This document shows positions 36,154-45,293 of a stretch of DNA of 64,000 nucleotides, in pieces (positions within the stretch are counted from its first letter, which is position 1; the number at the start of each line of letters is the position of its first letter). The DNA comes from Clostridia bacterium (GTDB taxonomy: Bacteria; Bacillota; Clostridia; Christensenellales; Aristaeellaceae). The position numbers and the translations under genes are program-made. Where the stretch lies: the NCBI GenBank assembly GCA_017534885.1, contig JAFXVR010000026.1:96261-160260 (forward strand), read 5' to 3'. The notes beneath the pieces were generated by a model. The model worked only from the letters and a program-made list of their open reading frames with translations. It ran no database searches and had not been told where the DNA came from.

Positions 36154-38610
36154 GTGAAGAAGACCATCGCTTTCCTTTTGGCTCTGTGCCTGGCGCTGAG
36201 CTGCTGCGCTGCCTTCGCCGAGGAGGACGCGGGCTATGAGTACCAGTACACCTACCATGGGTACTCCACCGTTCAGGCCCTGAAGTGGAACCCCCACAAC
36301 TGGGAGACCAGCACGGACGACGCCTGGCTGGGCTATCTGTCCTCTCCCTTTGTGACCATGCAGGTGAAGGACTCCGAGAACGGCGTCTATCAGTGGATCT
36401 ATGAGATGGCCGAATCCGTGACCGACGTGACCGCCGATCACAAGGACGACCTGGAGACCTACGGCGTGACGCTGCAGAGCGGCAAGACCCTGGAGGACGT
36501 GACCGAGGGCTACGTCTTCGAGATCAAGCTGAATGAGAAGGCCATGTGGGAAGACGGCACCCCCATCAATGCCGACACCTACATCTACTCCATGAAGCAG
36601 CTGCTGAACCCCGAGATGAAGAACTACCGCGCCAACCTGTATTATGCGGGTGAGTCCGCTGTGGCGGGCGGCGACCGGTATTACTACGCGGGCTCCACTG
36701 CCTATCTGGACAACTATGCCAACGCTCAGTATGCTGTGGCCGACCTGGTGAAGGACGACGAGGGCAACTACAACACCCCTGACGGCGCTCCCGTGTACGT
36801 GGCCATCACTGAGGGCATGTCCTGGCTGAGCGGCAACGGCCTGGCGGACTATGTGAACGCCTATGGCGACGCCTACTTCGGCGTGGCTGACTTTGAGAAG
36901 CTGCAGGCCAAGGCCGACGAGGACGGCCGCATCCGCCTGAACGACGAGTCCCTGGCTGAGATCGTGGGCGTCATCACCGCTGTGGCGGACTGGGGCGAGA
37001 CCGAGGAGAACGCCATGGCTTACCTGGTGTACACCCAGGAGTATCCCGTGGTGGACTATGACGGCGTCGTCGGCTGCTACAAGGTGGACGACTACACCAT
37101 CCGCTATGTTACCCAGACCTACATTGACTTCAACTACTTCATGACCTCCCTGACCAGTACCTGGCTGGTGTATGAGCCCCTGTACGAGGCGGGCAAGGAT
37201 ACCAGCGGCTCCCTGGTGACCACCAACTACATGACCAGCAAGGAAACCTCCATCTCCTACGGCCCCTACCGCATGGAGAGCCTGCAGGAGGACCGCCAGG
37301 TCGTGTTCGTGCAGAACGAGAACTGGTACGGCTATGAGAAGCAGGAAGACGGCAGCCTCGTGTCCATCACCCCCTATGAGGTGGACGGCGAGCATCTCCG
37401 CCGCTGGCAGACCGAGCGCATCGTCATCGACGTGATGGACGAAGCCGCCGCCAAGCAGGCATTCCTGAAGGGCGAACTGGCCTCCTGGACGCCCCAGGCC
37501 GACGATCTGCTGACCTATGCCACCTCTGACCAGCTGTACAAGGTGGACGAGACCTACACCATGTCCTTCTTCTTCAACACCGGCCTTGAGAACCTCAAGA
37601 CCATGGACGAGAGCAAGGGCAACCAGAACAGCGTGGTGCTGAGCAACATCAACTTCCGCAAGGGCATGTCCCTGGCCATCGACCGCGACGAGTACGTCTC
37701 CGCGACCGAGGGCTACAAGCCTGCCTACGCCATCATGAACAACCTGTACTACTACGACGTGTACAACGATCCCACCTCCTCCTACCGCAACAGCGACGAG
37801 GCCATGCAGGCCATCGTCAACCTGTACGAGGTGAAGTACGGCGAGGGCACGCCCTATGCCACCCTGCGCGATGCCTACAAGTCCATCAACGGCTACAACC
37901 TGACCGAGGCTCAGCTGCTGATGAAGCAGGCCTGCGACGAGCTGGTTGAGGCTGGTCTGTACACCGCCGGCGATCCCATCAACATCCGCATTGCGTGGGC
38001 CAAGGGCGCCATCCAGGCGGCCGACACCAAGGTGCTTGAGATCATCAACAAGCAGGTGAACGCGGCGGCCGAGGGCTCCGGCTTCGGCACCATCACCTTC
38101 GAGCAGATCGGCAACATCCCGAACCGCTATGACGAAGTGCCGAAGGGCGAGTACGCTGTGGGCTACGGCGCCTGGGGCGGCGCTGCCTTCTATCCCTTCC
38201 GCAACTTCCAGGTGTACTGCGACACCGAGCAGTACTCCATCAACGAGGCTGGCTGCTGGGATCCCACCACGGAACAGCTGACCATCAACGTGAACGGCGA
38301 AGACGTGACCATGTCCTGGCAGGCCTGGTCCCGCGCGCTGATCGGCTCCGGCCCCTATGCTGACGCCGATTTCGCCACCAAGCTGCATGTGACCGCCGTG
38401 ATGGAAGAGGAGTACCTGAAGAAGTACTATCGCATCCCGCTGGCCGGCACCACTGCCTGCGAGCTGCTGAGCTATCAGCTGAGCTACTACACCGAGAACT
38501 ACAACATCATGTACGGCTTCGGCGGCCTGGAGCTGATGAGCTACAACTACACCGACGCCGAGTGGGCGGAGTATGTGGCTTCTGAGGGCGGCACCCTGAG
38601 CTACGAGTAA
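36154..38610 (+). CDS. Oversized peptide-binding protein (family 5) of the second Opp system
   Basis: An 818-aa family 5 binding protein, over 200 residues longer than the first OppA. The signal sequence (VKKTIAFLLALCLALSCCAAFAEE) has two Cys but a poor lipobox. SBP_bac_5 signatures appear twice over a stretched N-lobe: YVFEIKLNEKAMWEDGTPINADTYIYSMKQLLNP, and later LSNINFRKGMSLAIDRDEYVS. The protein is very rich in Tyr, Asp and Glu. GTG 36154 is the start: AGGAGGG ends 6 bases before it. It is first in its operon, and a terminator-like hairpin separates it from the permeases. The enlarged size suggests a longer or bulkier ligand, but that is inference. Confidence 0.88.
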   Translation: MKKTIAFLLALCLALSCCAAFAEEDAGYEYQYTYHGYSTVQALKWNPHNWETSTDDAWLGYLSSPFVTMQVKDSENGVYQWIYEMAESVTDVTADHKDDLETYGVTLQSGKTLEDVTEGYVFEIKLNEKAMWEDGTPINADTYIYSMKQLLNPEMKNYRANLYYAGESAVAGGDRYYYAGSTAYLDNYANAQYAVADLVKDDEGNYNTPDGAPVYVAITEGMSWLSGNGLADYVNAYGDAYFGVADFEKLQAKADEDGRIRLNDESLAEIVGVITAVADWGETEENAMAYLVYTQEYPVVDYDGVVGCYKVDDYTIRYVTQTYIDFNYFMTSLTSTWLVYEPLYEAGKDTSGSLVTTNYMTSKETSISYGPYRMESLQEDRQVVFVQNENWYGYEKQEDGSLVSITPYEVDGEHLRRWQTERIVIDVMDEAAAKQAFLKGELASWTPQADDLLTYATSDQLYKVDETYTMSFFFNTGLENLKTMDESKGNQNSVVLSNINFRKGMSLAIDRDEYVSATEGYKPAYAIMNNLYYYDVYNDPTSSYRNSDEAMQAIVNLYEVKYGEGTPYATLRDAYKSINGYNLTEAQLLMKQACDELVEAGLYTAGDPINIRIAWAKGAIQAADTKVLEIINKQVNAAAEGSGFGTITFEQIGNIPNRYDEVPKGEYAVGYGAWGGAAFYPFRNFQVYCDTEQYSINEAGCWDPTTEQLTINVNGEDVTMSWQAWSRALIGSGPYADADFATKLHVTAVMEEEYLKKYYRIPLAGTTACELLSYQLSYYTENYNIMYGFGGLELMSYNYTDAEWAEYVASEGGTLSYE

Positions 38611-38659
38611 TTGAACCACCGCTCGGGGCTCCTCTCTCGCAGGGGAGTCCCGGGCCAAA

Positions 38660-38706
38660 GCATATGGAGGCAAAGGCTGTTCCCTCTGCCTCCATATGCC
38701 TTTATT
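38660..38706 (+). terminator. Attenuating terminator between binding protein and permeases
   Basis: GCATATGGAGGCA (38660-38672) and its perfect complement (38687-38699) form a 13-bp stem followed by CTTTATT. No new promoter was found before the permease at 38905, so partial read-through would give more binding protein than membrane parts. Confidence 0.75.
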
Positions 38707-38904
38707 GACGAAAAGACCAGCAAGCAGCAGGGCATCCAGCGAGCCTGTACATCAGGCAAGAAAACAGAGAAGCACATCCCCAATCGGTAAGGTCTTTTGG
38801 AAGAGGATAAGGGGGGTTCTCCCCCAAGACCAAGCCCACCATTATCGTTCCCAATGGCGCATGAGCCGGAGGGGGCGCACTTTCTCCGGGGGAAGGAGAG
38901 GCCT

Positions 38905-39864
38905 ATGACAAAATACGTCCTCAAGCGTGTGGTACTGATGTTCTTCACGCTGATCATCATCATGACGATCGAGTTTGTGCTCGTTCGCCTTTTGCCGCGG
39001 GAACTGCCCACAGACAAGGTACAGGCGGCGGCGATTGCCTCGCGCTGGGAGGCGCTGGGCTACAACCAGCCGCTGATGGTGCAGTACGGCATCTACCTGA
39101 AGAACATCGTGACCCAGTGGGACTTCGGCACCTCCTGGTACATCTCATTCCGCAAGCCGGCCTGGGATGTGTTGATGGACCGGCTGCTGCCCACCGTGCT
39201 GGTCAACCTGTACTCCCTGCTGTTCTCCATCCCCATCGGCATCCTGCTGGGCATATACGCGGCCATCAAGAAAAACAAGTGGCAGGACAGCTTCATCAGC
39301 ACGCTGGTGATGCTCTTTGTGTCCATACCGAGCTACGTGTACGCCTTTTTAGTGCAGTACTTCTTCTACTTCAAGCTGGGCTGGCTGCCCCTGCAGGTGT
39401 ACGCCCTGGCAGACGCGGGCAATTCCTGGGTGTCCGGGAAGATGTTCTACTCGATGATCGCGCCGGTGCTGGCCCTGTCCTTCGGCGAGATCGCGGGTCT
39501 GTGCCGCTTCACCCGCGCCGAGCTGACCGAGACGCTGACCTCGGACTACATGCTCCTGGCGCGTACGAAGGGCCTGTCCCGGCGTCAGGCAACGACCCGC
39601 CACGCCCTGCGCAACGCCATGGTGCCCATCCTGCCCATGCTGATTTCCAGCTTCATCGGCATCCTCGGCGGCTCCATGATCATTGAGCAGATCTTCTCCA
39701 TCCCCGGCGTCGGCCAGCTCTACCTCAAATCCATCAACCTCTTTGACTATGACGTGTTCATGATGGACGGCGTGTTCTACACCTTTGTCGGACTGCTGGC
39801 CGGCATTGTGGTGGACATCAGCTATGGCTTTATCGACCCGCGCATCAGAATGGGGGAGAGATAA
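38905..39864 (+). CDS. oppB: Peptide ABC transporter permease (OppB-like), second system
   Basis: Permease of 319 aa, six helices, family-normal length. The docking loop SDYMLLARTKGLSRRQATTRHALRN and the C-terminus YGFIDPRIRMGER are typical. ATG 38905 follows GGAAGGAGAG; earlier in-frame starts lack ribosome sites and add a Pro-rich segment unlike the family. Of the five subunits of the second importer it is the only one without an obvious enlargement. It abuts the next permease gene (one base between stop and start). Confidence 0.92.
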   Translation: MTKYVLKRVVLMFFTLIIIMTIEFVLVRLLPRELPTDKVQAAAIASRWEALGYNQPLMVQYGIYLKNIVTQWDFGTSWYISFRKPAWDVLMDRLLPTVLVNLYSLLFSIPIGILLGIYAAIKKNKWQDSFISTLVMLFVSIPSYVYAFLVQYFFYFKLGWLPLQVYALADAGNSWVSGKMFYSMIAPVLALSFGEIAGLCRFTRAELTETLTSDYMLLARTKGLSRRQATTRHALRNAMVPILPMLISSFIGILGGSMIIEQIFSIPGVGQLYLKSINLFDYDVFMMDGVFYTFVGLLAGIVVDISYGFIDPRIRMGER

Positions 39865-39865
39865 G

Positions 39866-41431
39866 ATGAGTGAGCGCATTCCCGTCATCCCCAAGGAAAA
39901 GTTTGCCTTCGTCAACGAAGGCGCGCGGATGCACGACAAGGTCTTTGATGACAAGCCCATCAGCTACTTCAAGGACGCCTGGCTGCGCTTCCGCAAGAAC
40001 CGGGCTTCGGTGATCGCCACGGTCATCATCGTGATGATCATCCTCTACGCCTTCCTCATGCCGCTGATGAACACCCGGTATGACTCCCGCTTTATGGATC
40101 CCTACTACGCCAAGAAGGCGCCCCGCTCCCTGGTGCTGCGGCCGCTGGGCATCTTTGACGGCGGCCAGGACCGCGCCTTCTCCGAAAAAGGCCTGATCCG
40201 CGCTGTGGCCGTGGGCGTCGGCGCGGAGAACTGGGACGGACGCGGTGTGACAGTGGAGGAGGGCCTCGAGAGCTACTACCAGCCCATGCTCAAAATCAGC
40301 GACCCGGTGGAAAAGCGGGCGGGCAAGAACATCACCCGCAACTATACCGGCCGTGTGGACGTATTCCTGGAGGTGGGCTTCCTCTACCAGAGCATCATGC
40401 AGTCGGAATACGCCAAGATCCGCGCCTGGGAGGAGGAGACCGGCCTGCATGTGCTCTACCCCCTGGTGGAGGACAACAGCTACAACACCGACGCCTCTGA
40501 CGCCAACAACTGGTACAAGATGAAGAAGAACACCCCGGTGTCCACCGCCGGCGGCGGCAAGGCCAAGGAGCTGAGCTATGAACCCGGGCTGATCCTGGAG
40601 GACAACTACAAGCGCGACGCCGACGGCAACCTGATCTATTACGAGTACACCGGCGGCGGCAGCCTCGAAACGGCCCAGTACCGGGTGCGCGTGCTGTACT
40701 ACAACTATTACCGCTACCGCAACGGCTTTGAGCCCAACTACATCTTCGGCACCGACAGCCAGGGCTACGATCTGTCCCTGCGCATGGCCGGCGGTATTCA
40801 GCTGAGCCTGCTGGTGGCCGTGTGCGTGTCTGTCATCAACTTCATCCTCGGCGCCATGTACGGTGCGGTGGAAGGCTATTACGGCGGCTGGGTGGACATG
40901 AGCCTGGAGCGTCTCAGCGACATCCTGGCAGGCATTCCCTTCATCATTGTGGCAACCCTCTTCCAGATTCACCTGGCGGCGAAGGTGGGGCCTGTGCCCA
41001 GCCTGCTCTTTGCCTATGTGGTCACCGGCTGGATCGGCACGGCGGCCCGTGTGCGCACCCAGTTCTACCGCTTCAAAAACCAGGAGTATGTCATGGCAGC
41101 CCGGACGCTCGGCGCACGCGACCGGCGCATCATCTGGAAGCACATCTTCCCCAACTCGCTGGGCACCATCATCACCTCCAGCGCCCTGGTCATCCCCGGT
41201 GTCATCAATTCTGAGTCCATGCTGTCCTACCTGGGCATTGTCAAGCTGGGCAGCGCGCAGGCGACCTCCCTGGGCACCCTGCTGGCGGACGCCTCTTCCA
41301 TCTGGACGAACTATCCCCATCTGATGATCTTCCCGGCCATCGTGCTTTCACTGCTGATGATCTGCTTCAACCTGTTCGGCAACGGCCTCAGGGACGCCTT
41401 CAACCCGTCCCTGCGCGGTGTGGAGGAATGA
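39866..41431 (+). CDS. oppC: Peptide ABC transporter permease (OppC-like) with large outside insertion
   Basis: Permease of 521 aa, 160 longer than the first OppC. TM1 (RASVIATVIIVMIILYAFLMPL) ends near residue 66, but the usual GTDSQGYDL motif does not arrive until 295. Some 225 residues, rich in Tyr, Asn and acidic side chains, must lie outside the membrane, against about 45 in the first system. The rest is standard: docking loop EYVMAARTLGARDRRIIWKHIFPN and C-terminus LFGNGLRDAFNPSLRG. The outside domain could cradle the equally enlarged binding protein. GGGGGAGAG precedes ATG 39866. Confidence 0.92.
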   Translation: MSERIPVIPKEKFAFVNEGARMHDKVFDDKPISYFKDAWLRFRKNRASVIATVIIVMIILYAFLMPLMNTRYDSRFMDPYYAKKAPRSLVLRPLGIFDGGQDRAFSEKGLIRAVAVGVGAENWDGRGVTVEEGLESYYQPMLKISDPVEKRAGKNITRNYTGRVDVFLEVGFLYQSIMQSEYAKIRAWEEETGLHVLYPLVEDNSYNTDASDANNWYKMKKNTPVSTAGGGKAKELSYEPGLILEDNYKRDADGNLIYYEYTGGGSLETAQYRVRVLYYNYYRYRNGFEPNYIFGTDSQGYDLSLRMAGGIQLSLLVAVCVSVINFILGAMYGAVEGYYGGWVDMSLERLSDILAGIPFIIVATLFQIHLAAKVGPVPSLLFAYVVTGWIGTAARVRTQFYRFKNQEYVMAARTLGARDRRIIWKHIFPNSLGTIITSSALVIPGVINSESMLSYLGIVKLGSAQATSLGTLLADASSIWTNYPHLMIFPAIVLSLLMICFNLFGNGLRDAFNPSLRGVEE

Positions 41432-41433
41432 CG

Positions 41434-43584
41434 ATGGATAAGATTCTTGAAGTACGGCATCTGAAAATCGCCTTCCGCACCCAGACAGGCACGCTCAAGG
41501 CGGTGCGGGATATCTCCTTTGACCTGGAAAAAGGCCGCACCTTAGCCATTGTGGGCGAGAGCGGCTCCGGCAAGTCGGTGACCTCCCGCGCCGTGATGGG
41601 CATCCTGGCCGGCAACGCGATTGTGGAGGGCGGCGAGATCTTCTTTGACGGCAGGGATCTGCTGCGCATTCCCGAGGAGGAGATGCAGCTGATCCGGGGC
41701 GACAAGATCTCCATGATTTTCCAGGACCCCCTGTCCTCCCTGAACCCGATAGTGAAGATCGGCAAGCAGATCACCGAGGCCATGCTGCTGAAGAACAAGA
41801 CCAGCCGCAAGCAGGCCAAGGGCCAGTTCCAGCGTCTGCTGAAGCTGATGCAGGAAAAGACAGTGGAGGCCGCCCCGGACAAGAAGCAGCATGTGGAGGA
41901 GCTCTACCGCACCTTCAACAACTTCTGCACCGCCGGCACCAAGCTGGAGGACAGCTACAACAACGCCTCAGCCTCCCTGCAGGAGCTGCAGGCCTACCTG
42001 GGGGACTTCCTGTTCAAGGCAGAGAAAAAGCAGCCCCTGGACGTGAGAGCGGCACTGAAGTACGTCGCCTCGCGCCTGCCCAAGGTGAAGCATCCACAGC
42101 TGACCGGCAGCGAGGCGGACGCCCGGCTGGACAGCCTCATCAGCGAAATGAACAGCGCGGCGCGAACAGCCGTCAAGGCCACCGCCGAGCACCCGGTGGA
42201 CAGCAAGACCACCGGTCTGCTGACGAGAACGCTGGAAGAGCTGAACACCCTCAACGCCAAAGAACGCCCGGACTTCCTGGCCATGGGCTATGCCCGGAGC
42301 GTGCACCCCGACCGGAACATGAGCCCTGCCGAGGCGGAGAAAGCGCTGCAGGAGGAGTTCATGGCGGACTTCCTGCCCCTGGTGGATCAGGCGGTCAGCC
42401 GCTCCCACGCGGAGTCCATCCAGCGCAAGCAGGCCCTGCTTCCGCAATTGCGGGAGGCCTCAAAGTGGTACAGTCAGGCCTTTGAGCACGCGGACGCCAC
42501 CAGGCGATGCAAGGCGCTGACCAAGGAAGTGGAAGCCTCCATCGACCGGCTGGAGGTGCGCAAGGACAGCGCGGCCTATGCCTTTGGCTCCTCGCTCACA
42601 GGCGCCATCGAGCGGTATTACGACTGCAAAAAGCGCAACCCGAAGGAAGAGCGCCGCTTCGCCCGCCAGAGCGCGCGGAGGGAGCGGCAGATCGCCCGGG
42701 GACGGCATGTCACCTGGAAAGTAGTGCCCGCCAACGTCTATGACGAGGGCGAGCTGCACGACAACATCCGCATGGTGACTGACCGCCTGGCCGAGCGCAC
42801 CGAGGCCGCCGTCAGCGCGGAGCTGGATGTGCGCGGCCGCAGCGAAGAGCTGGTGGCCACCCTGCGCTCCTACGCTTCGGACATGGTGGCGCGGCTCACC
42901 AAGGGCATGGCACACGAGCGCGCCATCAAGCTGATGGAAGAAGTGGGCATCCATGAGCCCCGCCAGCGCTTCTACCAGTATCCCTTCGAGTTCTCCGGCG
43001 GCATGCGGCAGCGCATCGTGATAGCCATCGCCCTGGCGGCCAACCCGGACATTCTGATCTGCGACGAGCCCACCACAGCGCTGGACGTGACGATCCAGGC
43101 GCAGATCCTGGAGGTCATCAACCGCCTGAAGGAAGAGCGCCACCTGTCGGTCATCTTCATCACCCACGACCTGGGCGTGGTGGCCAACATGGCCGACGAC
43201 ATCGCGGTGATGTACGCCGGCAAGATTGTGGAATACGGCACGGCGGACGATATCTTCTACGATCCGCGCCACCCCTACACCTGGGCGCTGCTAGCCTCCA
43301 TGCCCGACCTGGACACCAAGGAGAAGCTGGAGTCCATCCCCGGCACGCCGCCGGACATGATCTATCCGCCCGAGGGCGACGCCTTCGCCGAGCGCAACCG
43401 CTACGCCATGCAGATCGACTTCGAGGAGCAGCCGCCCATGTTCCGGGTGTCCGAGACCCACAGCGCCGCCACCTGGCTGCTGCACCCCGACGCCCCCAAG
43501 GTGGATATGCCGAAGATCATCTCAGAACGCATTGCCCGGCTGAAAGCCCGGGAGGCCATGGAAGGAGGCGCCGAGGATGCCTGA
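41434..43584 (+). CDS. oppD: OppD-like ATPase with about 365-residue helical insertion
   Basis: A 716-aa ATPase, twice the normal size. Walker A GESGSGKS lies near residues 41-48 and the Q-loop Gln at 97 (MIFQDPLSSLNP), but the signature SGGMRQR starts only at 521, 424 residues later, against 59 in the neighbouring OppD. Walker B ([12 protein letters not shown], Asp544) and the D- and H-loops (FITHDLG) are intact, so ATP hydrolysis is expected. The insert (about 110-490) is charged and helical, with long Lys/Arg/Glu runs and no motif I know. It sits in the helical subdomain that contacts the permease. ATG 41434 is 7 bases after GGAGG; ATG 41428 would leave one base. Confidence 0.93.
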   Translation: MDKILEVRHLKIAFRTQTGTLKAVRDISFDLEKGRTLAIVGESGSGKSVTSRAVMGILAGNAIVEGGEIFFDGRDLLRIPEEEMQLIRGDKISMIFQDPLSSLNPIVKIGKQITEAMLLKNKTSRKQAKGQFQRLLKLMQEKTVEAAPDKKQHVEELYRTFNNFCTAGTKLEDSYNNASASLQELQAYLGDFLFKAEKKQPLDVRAALKYVASRLPKVKHPQLTGSEADARLDSLISEMNSAARTAVKATAEHPVDSKTTGLLTRTLEELNTLNAKERPDFLAMGYARSVHPDRNMSPAEAEKALQEEFMADFLPLVDQAVSRSHAESIQRKQALLPQLREASKWYSQAFEHADATRRCKALTKEVEASIDRLEVRKDSAAYAFGSSLTGAIERYYDCKKRNPKEERRFARQSARRERQIARGRHVTWKVVPANVYDEGELHDNIRMVTDRLAERTEAAVSAELDVRGRSEELVATLRSYASDMVARLTKGMAHERAIKLMEEVGIHEPRQRFYQYPFEFSGGMRQRIVIAIALAANPDILICDEPTTALDVTIQAQILEVINRLKEERHLSVIFITHDLGVVANMADDIAVMYAGKIVEYGTADDIFYDPRHPYTWALLASMPDLDTKEKLESIPGTPPDMIYPPEGDAFAERNRYAMQIDFEEQPPMFRVSETHSAATWLLHPDAPKVDMPKIISERIARLKAREAMEGGAEDA

Positions 43585-44770
43585 ACGCGATGAAGTGCTG
43601 CTGCGGGTAGAGCATCTCTGCCAGTATTTCGGCAGGGTCAAGGCTGTGAACGACGTGTCCTTTGACATCAAGCGCGGCGAGATCTTCGGCCTGGTGGGCG
43701 AGAGCGGCTGCGGCAAGACCACTACGGGCCGCTCCATCATCCGCATCTATGATATCACCTCCGGTTCCATCTACTTCAAGGGCCAGCGCATCTGTGCCGG
43801 CACCCTGTCCTATGAGAACGCCATCAAGGAAGCGCGGAAGGGGCTCAAAACCGCCCAGGGCGCGGAGGCTGAGCGGCTGAAGCAGGTCATCGCGGAAAAC
43901 CGCAAGGCCATCGAGGAAGCGCGGCACGACCACAAGTATTCCGACCGGGACTACGCCAACAAGCTGGCGGCCAGGCTCAAGAAGGAATACGAGGAAGCGG
44001 CTGAACAAGCCGGGGGCGACACGGAAAAGCTGGAGCAGCTGAAGAAGAAGTACAGGGACGACCTGCGCATCGCGAAGAACACCCGGCTCATCACCAATAT
44101 CCAGATGATTTTCCAGGATCCGGTGGCCTCCCTGAACCCCCGCATGACCGTGCGGGAGATCATCGCCGAGGGTCTGATCATCCAGGGCGTGCGGGATCAG
44201 AAGTACATCGACGAAAAGGTGTATGAGATCCTGGATCTGGTGGGTCTGACCCGGGAGCACGCGGGCCGCTATCCCCACGAGTTCTCCGGCGGCCAGAAGC
44301 AGCGCATCGGCATTGCCCGCTCGGTCATCATGAAGCCCGATATGCTCATCGCCGACGAGCCCGTCAGCGCCCTGGACGTGTCCATTCAGGCCCAGGTCAT
44401 CAACCTGCTGGGTGATCTGCGGGATCAGCTTGGGCTGACCATCCTCTTCATCGCCCACGACCTGTCCGTGGTCAAGTACTTCTCCGACCGCATCGGCGTG
44501 ATGTACTACGGTGAGATGGTGGAGCTGGCCACCTCGGACGAGCTCTTTGCCCACCCCCTGCACCCCTACACCCGCTCCCTGCTGTCCTCCATTCCCCTGC
44601 CCGATCCCCACACGGAAAAGAAGCGCAAGCGCATCACCTACAACCCGCTGGCCGCCCACGACTATTCCGTGGACAAGCCCTCCCTGCGGGAAATCGTTCC
44701 CGGACATTTTGTGAAGTGCAACGACGCCGAAATGGCACGGTATGAGCAGGAGCTCAGGGGGCAGTTATGA
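43577..44770 (+). CDS. oppF: OppF-like ATPase with about 90-residue coiled-coil insertion
   Basis: ATPase of 397 aa. Walker A GESGCGKT is at 41-48 but the Q-loop Gln is at 180; the gap is 139 residues against 49 in the first OppF. The insert (about 66-160) begins after GSIYFKGQRI and is a strongly charged, coiled-coil-like helix pair (EARKGLK, KKEYEEAAEQ, KLEQLKKKYRDDL). Signature FSGGQKQR, Walker [13 protein letters not shown] and FIAHDLS are intact. It overlaps the OppD stop by 8 bases. The C-terminal Cys cluster of normal OppF is reduced to VKCND. Both motor subunits of this importer thus carry different inserts on the face near Walker A and the helical domain. Confidence 0.93.
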   Translation: MPERDEVLLRVEHLCQYFGRVKAVNDVSFDIKRGEIFGLVGESGCGKTTTGRSIIRIYDITSGSIYFKGQRICAGTLSYENAIKEARKGLKTAQGAEAERLKQVIAENRKAIEEARHDHKYSDRDYANKLAARLKKEYEEAAEQAGGDTEKLEQLKKKYRDDLRIAKNTRLITNIQMIFQDPVASLNPRMTVREIIAEGLIIQGVRDQKYIDEKVYEILDLVGLTREHAGRYPHEFSGGQKQRIGIARSVIMKPDMLIADEPVSALDVSIQAQVINLLGDLRDQLGLTILFIAHDLSVVKYFSDRIGVMYYGEMVELATSDELFAHPLHPYTRSLLSSIPLPDPHTEKKRKRITYNPLAAHDYSVDKPSLREIVPGHFVKCNDAEMARYEQELRGQL

Positions 44771-45183
44771 GCGGATTCAAACCACAGGATAGCAACGCCC
44801 ATCTTTTGTGGTACATTGGCTCCGGCGTGGCGCTTGTGATCGCCATTGTTGTCAGCCTGATACAGGGTCTCGGCCTGGGCCGCAGCGCGCAGGTCAATCT
44901 CCGCGCCCTGAGCGACGGGTTTTTCGTGGCGGGCGTGCTGGTGTGCGGTGTCGGCCTGCTGATGCTCATCGACACCACCGGCTTCTTCGATATGCTGCTT
45001 TACGGCTTGCAGGGCCTGTGGCACCGCCTGACACCCTTCCTCCATCCGAAGGGGCAGGAAGCTTTCTACGACTTCAAGACCGCCCGCGCAAGCCGCCGGG
45101 GCAAGACCCGCTGGGAGCTGGTGCTCGTCGGCGTGGGCTGTTTCCTGATCGCCGGCATCTTCCTGATTTTCTACTACATGTAG
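44767..45183 (+). CDS. DUF3899-family small membrane protein
   Basis: A 138-aa protein with three predicted membrane helices (about 14-33, 49-67 and 118-136) and a cytoplasmic basic loop, FYDFKTARASRRGKTRWE. This is the layout of DUF3899 proteins, which often lie beside peptide transporters in Clostridia. It overlaps the OppF stop by four bases (ATGA) and ends the second Opp operon, so it is probably an accessory of that importer. It uses TAG as stop, which shows that TAG terminates in this genome. Confidence 0.85.
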   Translation: MSGFKPQDSNAHLLWYIGSGVALVIAIVVSLIQGLGLGRSAQVNLRALSDGFFVAGVLVCGVGLLMLIDTTGFFDMLLYGLQGLWHRLTPFLHPKGQEAFYDFKTARASRRGKTRWELVLVGVGCFLIAGIFLIFYYM

Positions 45184-45210
45184 CGCACAGGCGGATATAC
45201 CGTCAAAACA

Positions 45211-45263
45211 AAGCCCCAGGCCGGGAGGAACTGCTTCCTTTCCATGTGCCTGGGGCTTTTTGA
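45211..45263 (+). terminator. Terminator of the second Opp operon
   Basis: AAGCCCCAGGC (45211-45221) pairs with GCCTGGGGCTT (45248-45258), followed by TTT, a strong stem with a 26-base loop. Confidence 0.85.
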
Positions 45264-45293
45264 TGTGTATATATGCCGCCTTCCTGGCAGGGC

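Noticed and set aside
36151..38673. An 840-codon open frame antisense to the large binding protein.
   Set aside because: Same shadow effect. Repetitive His/Val/Gly composition and no start signal; the sense strand has signal peptide, promoter and ribosome site.
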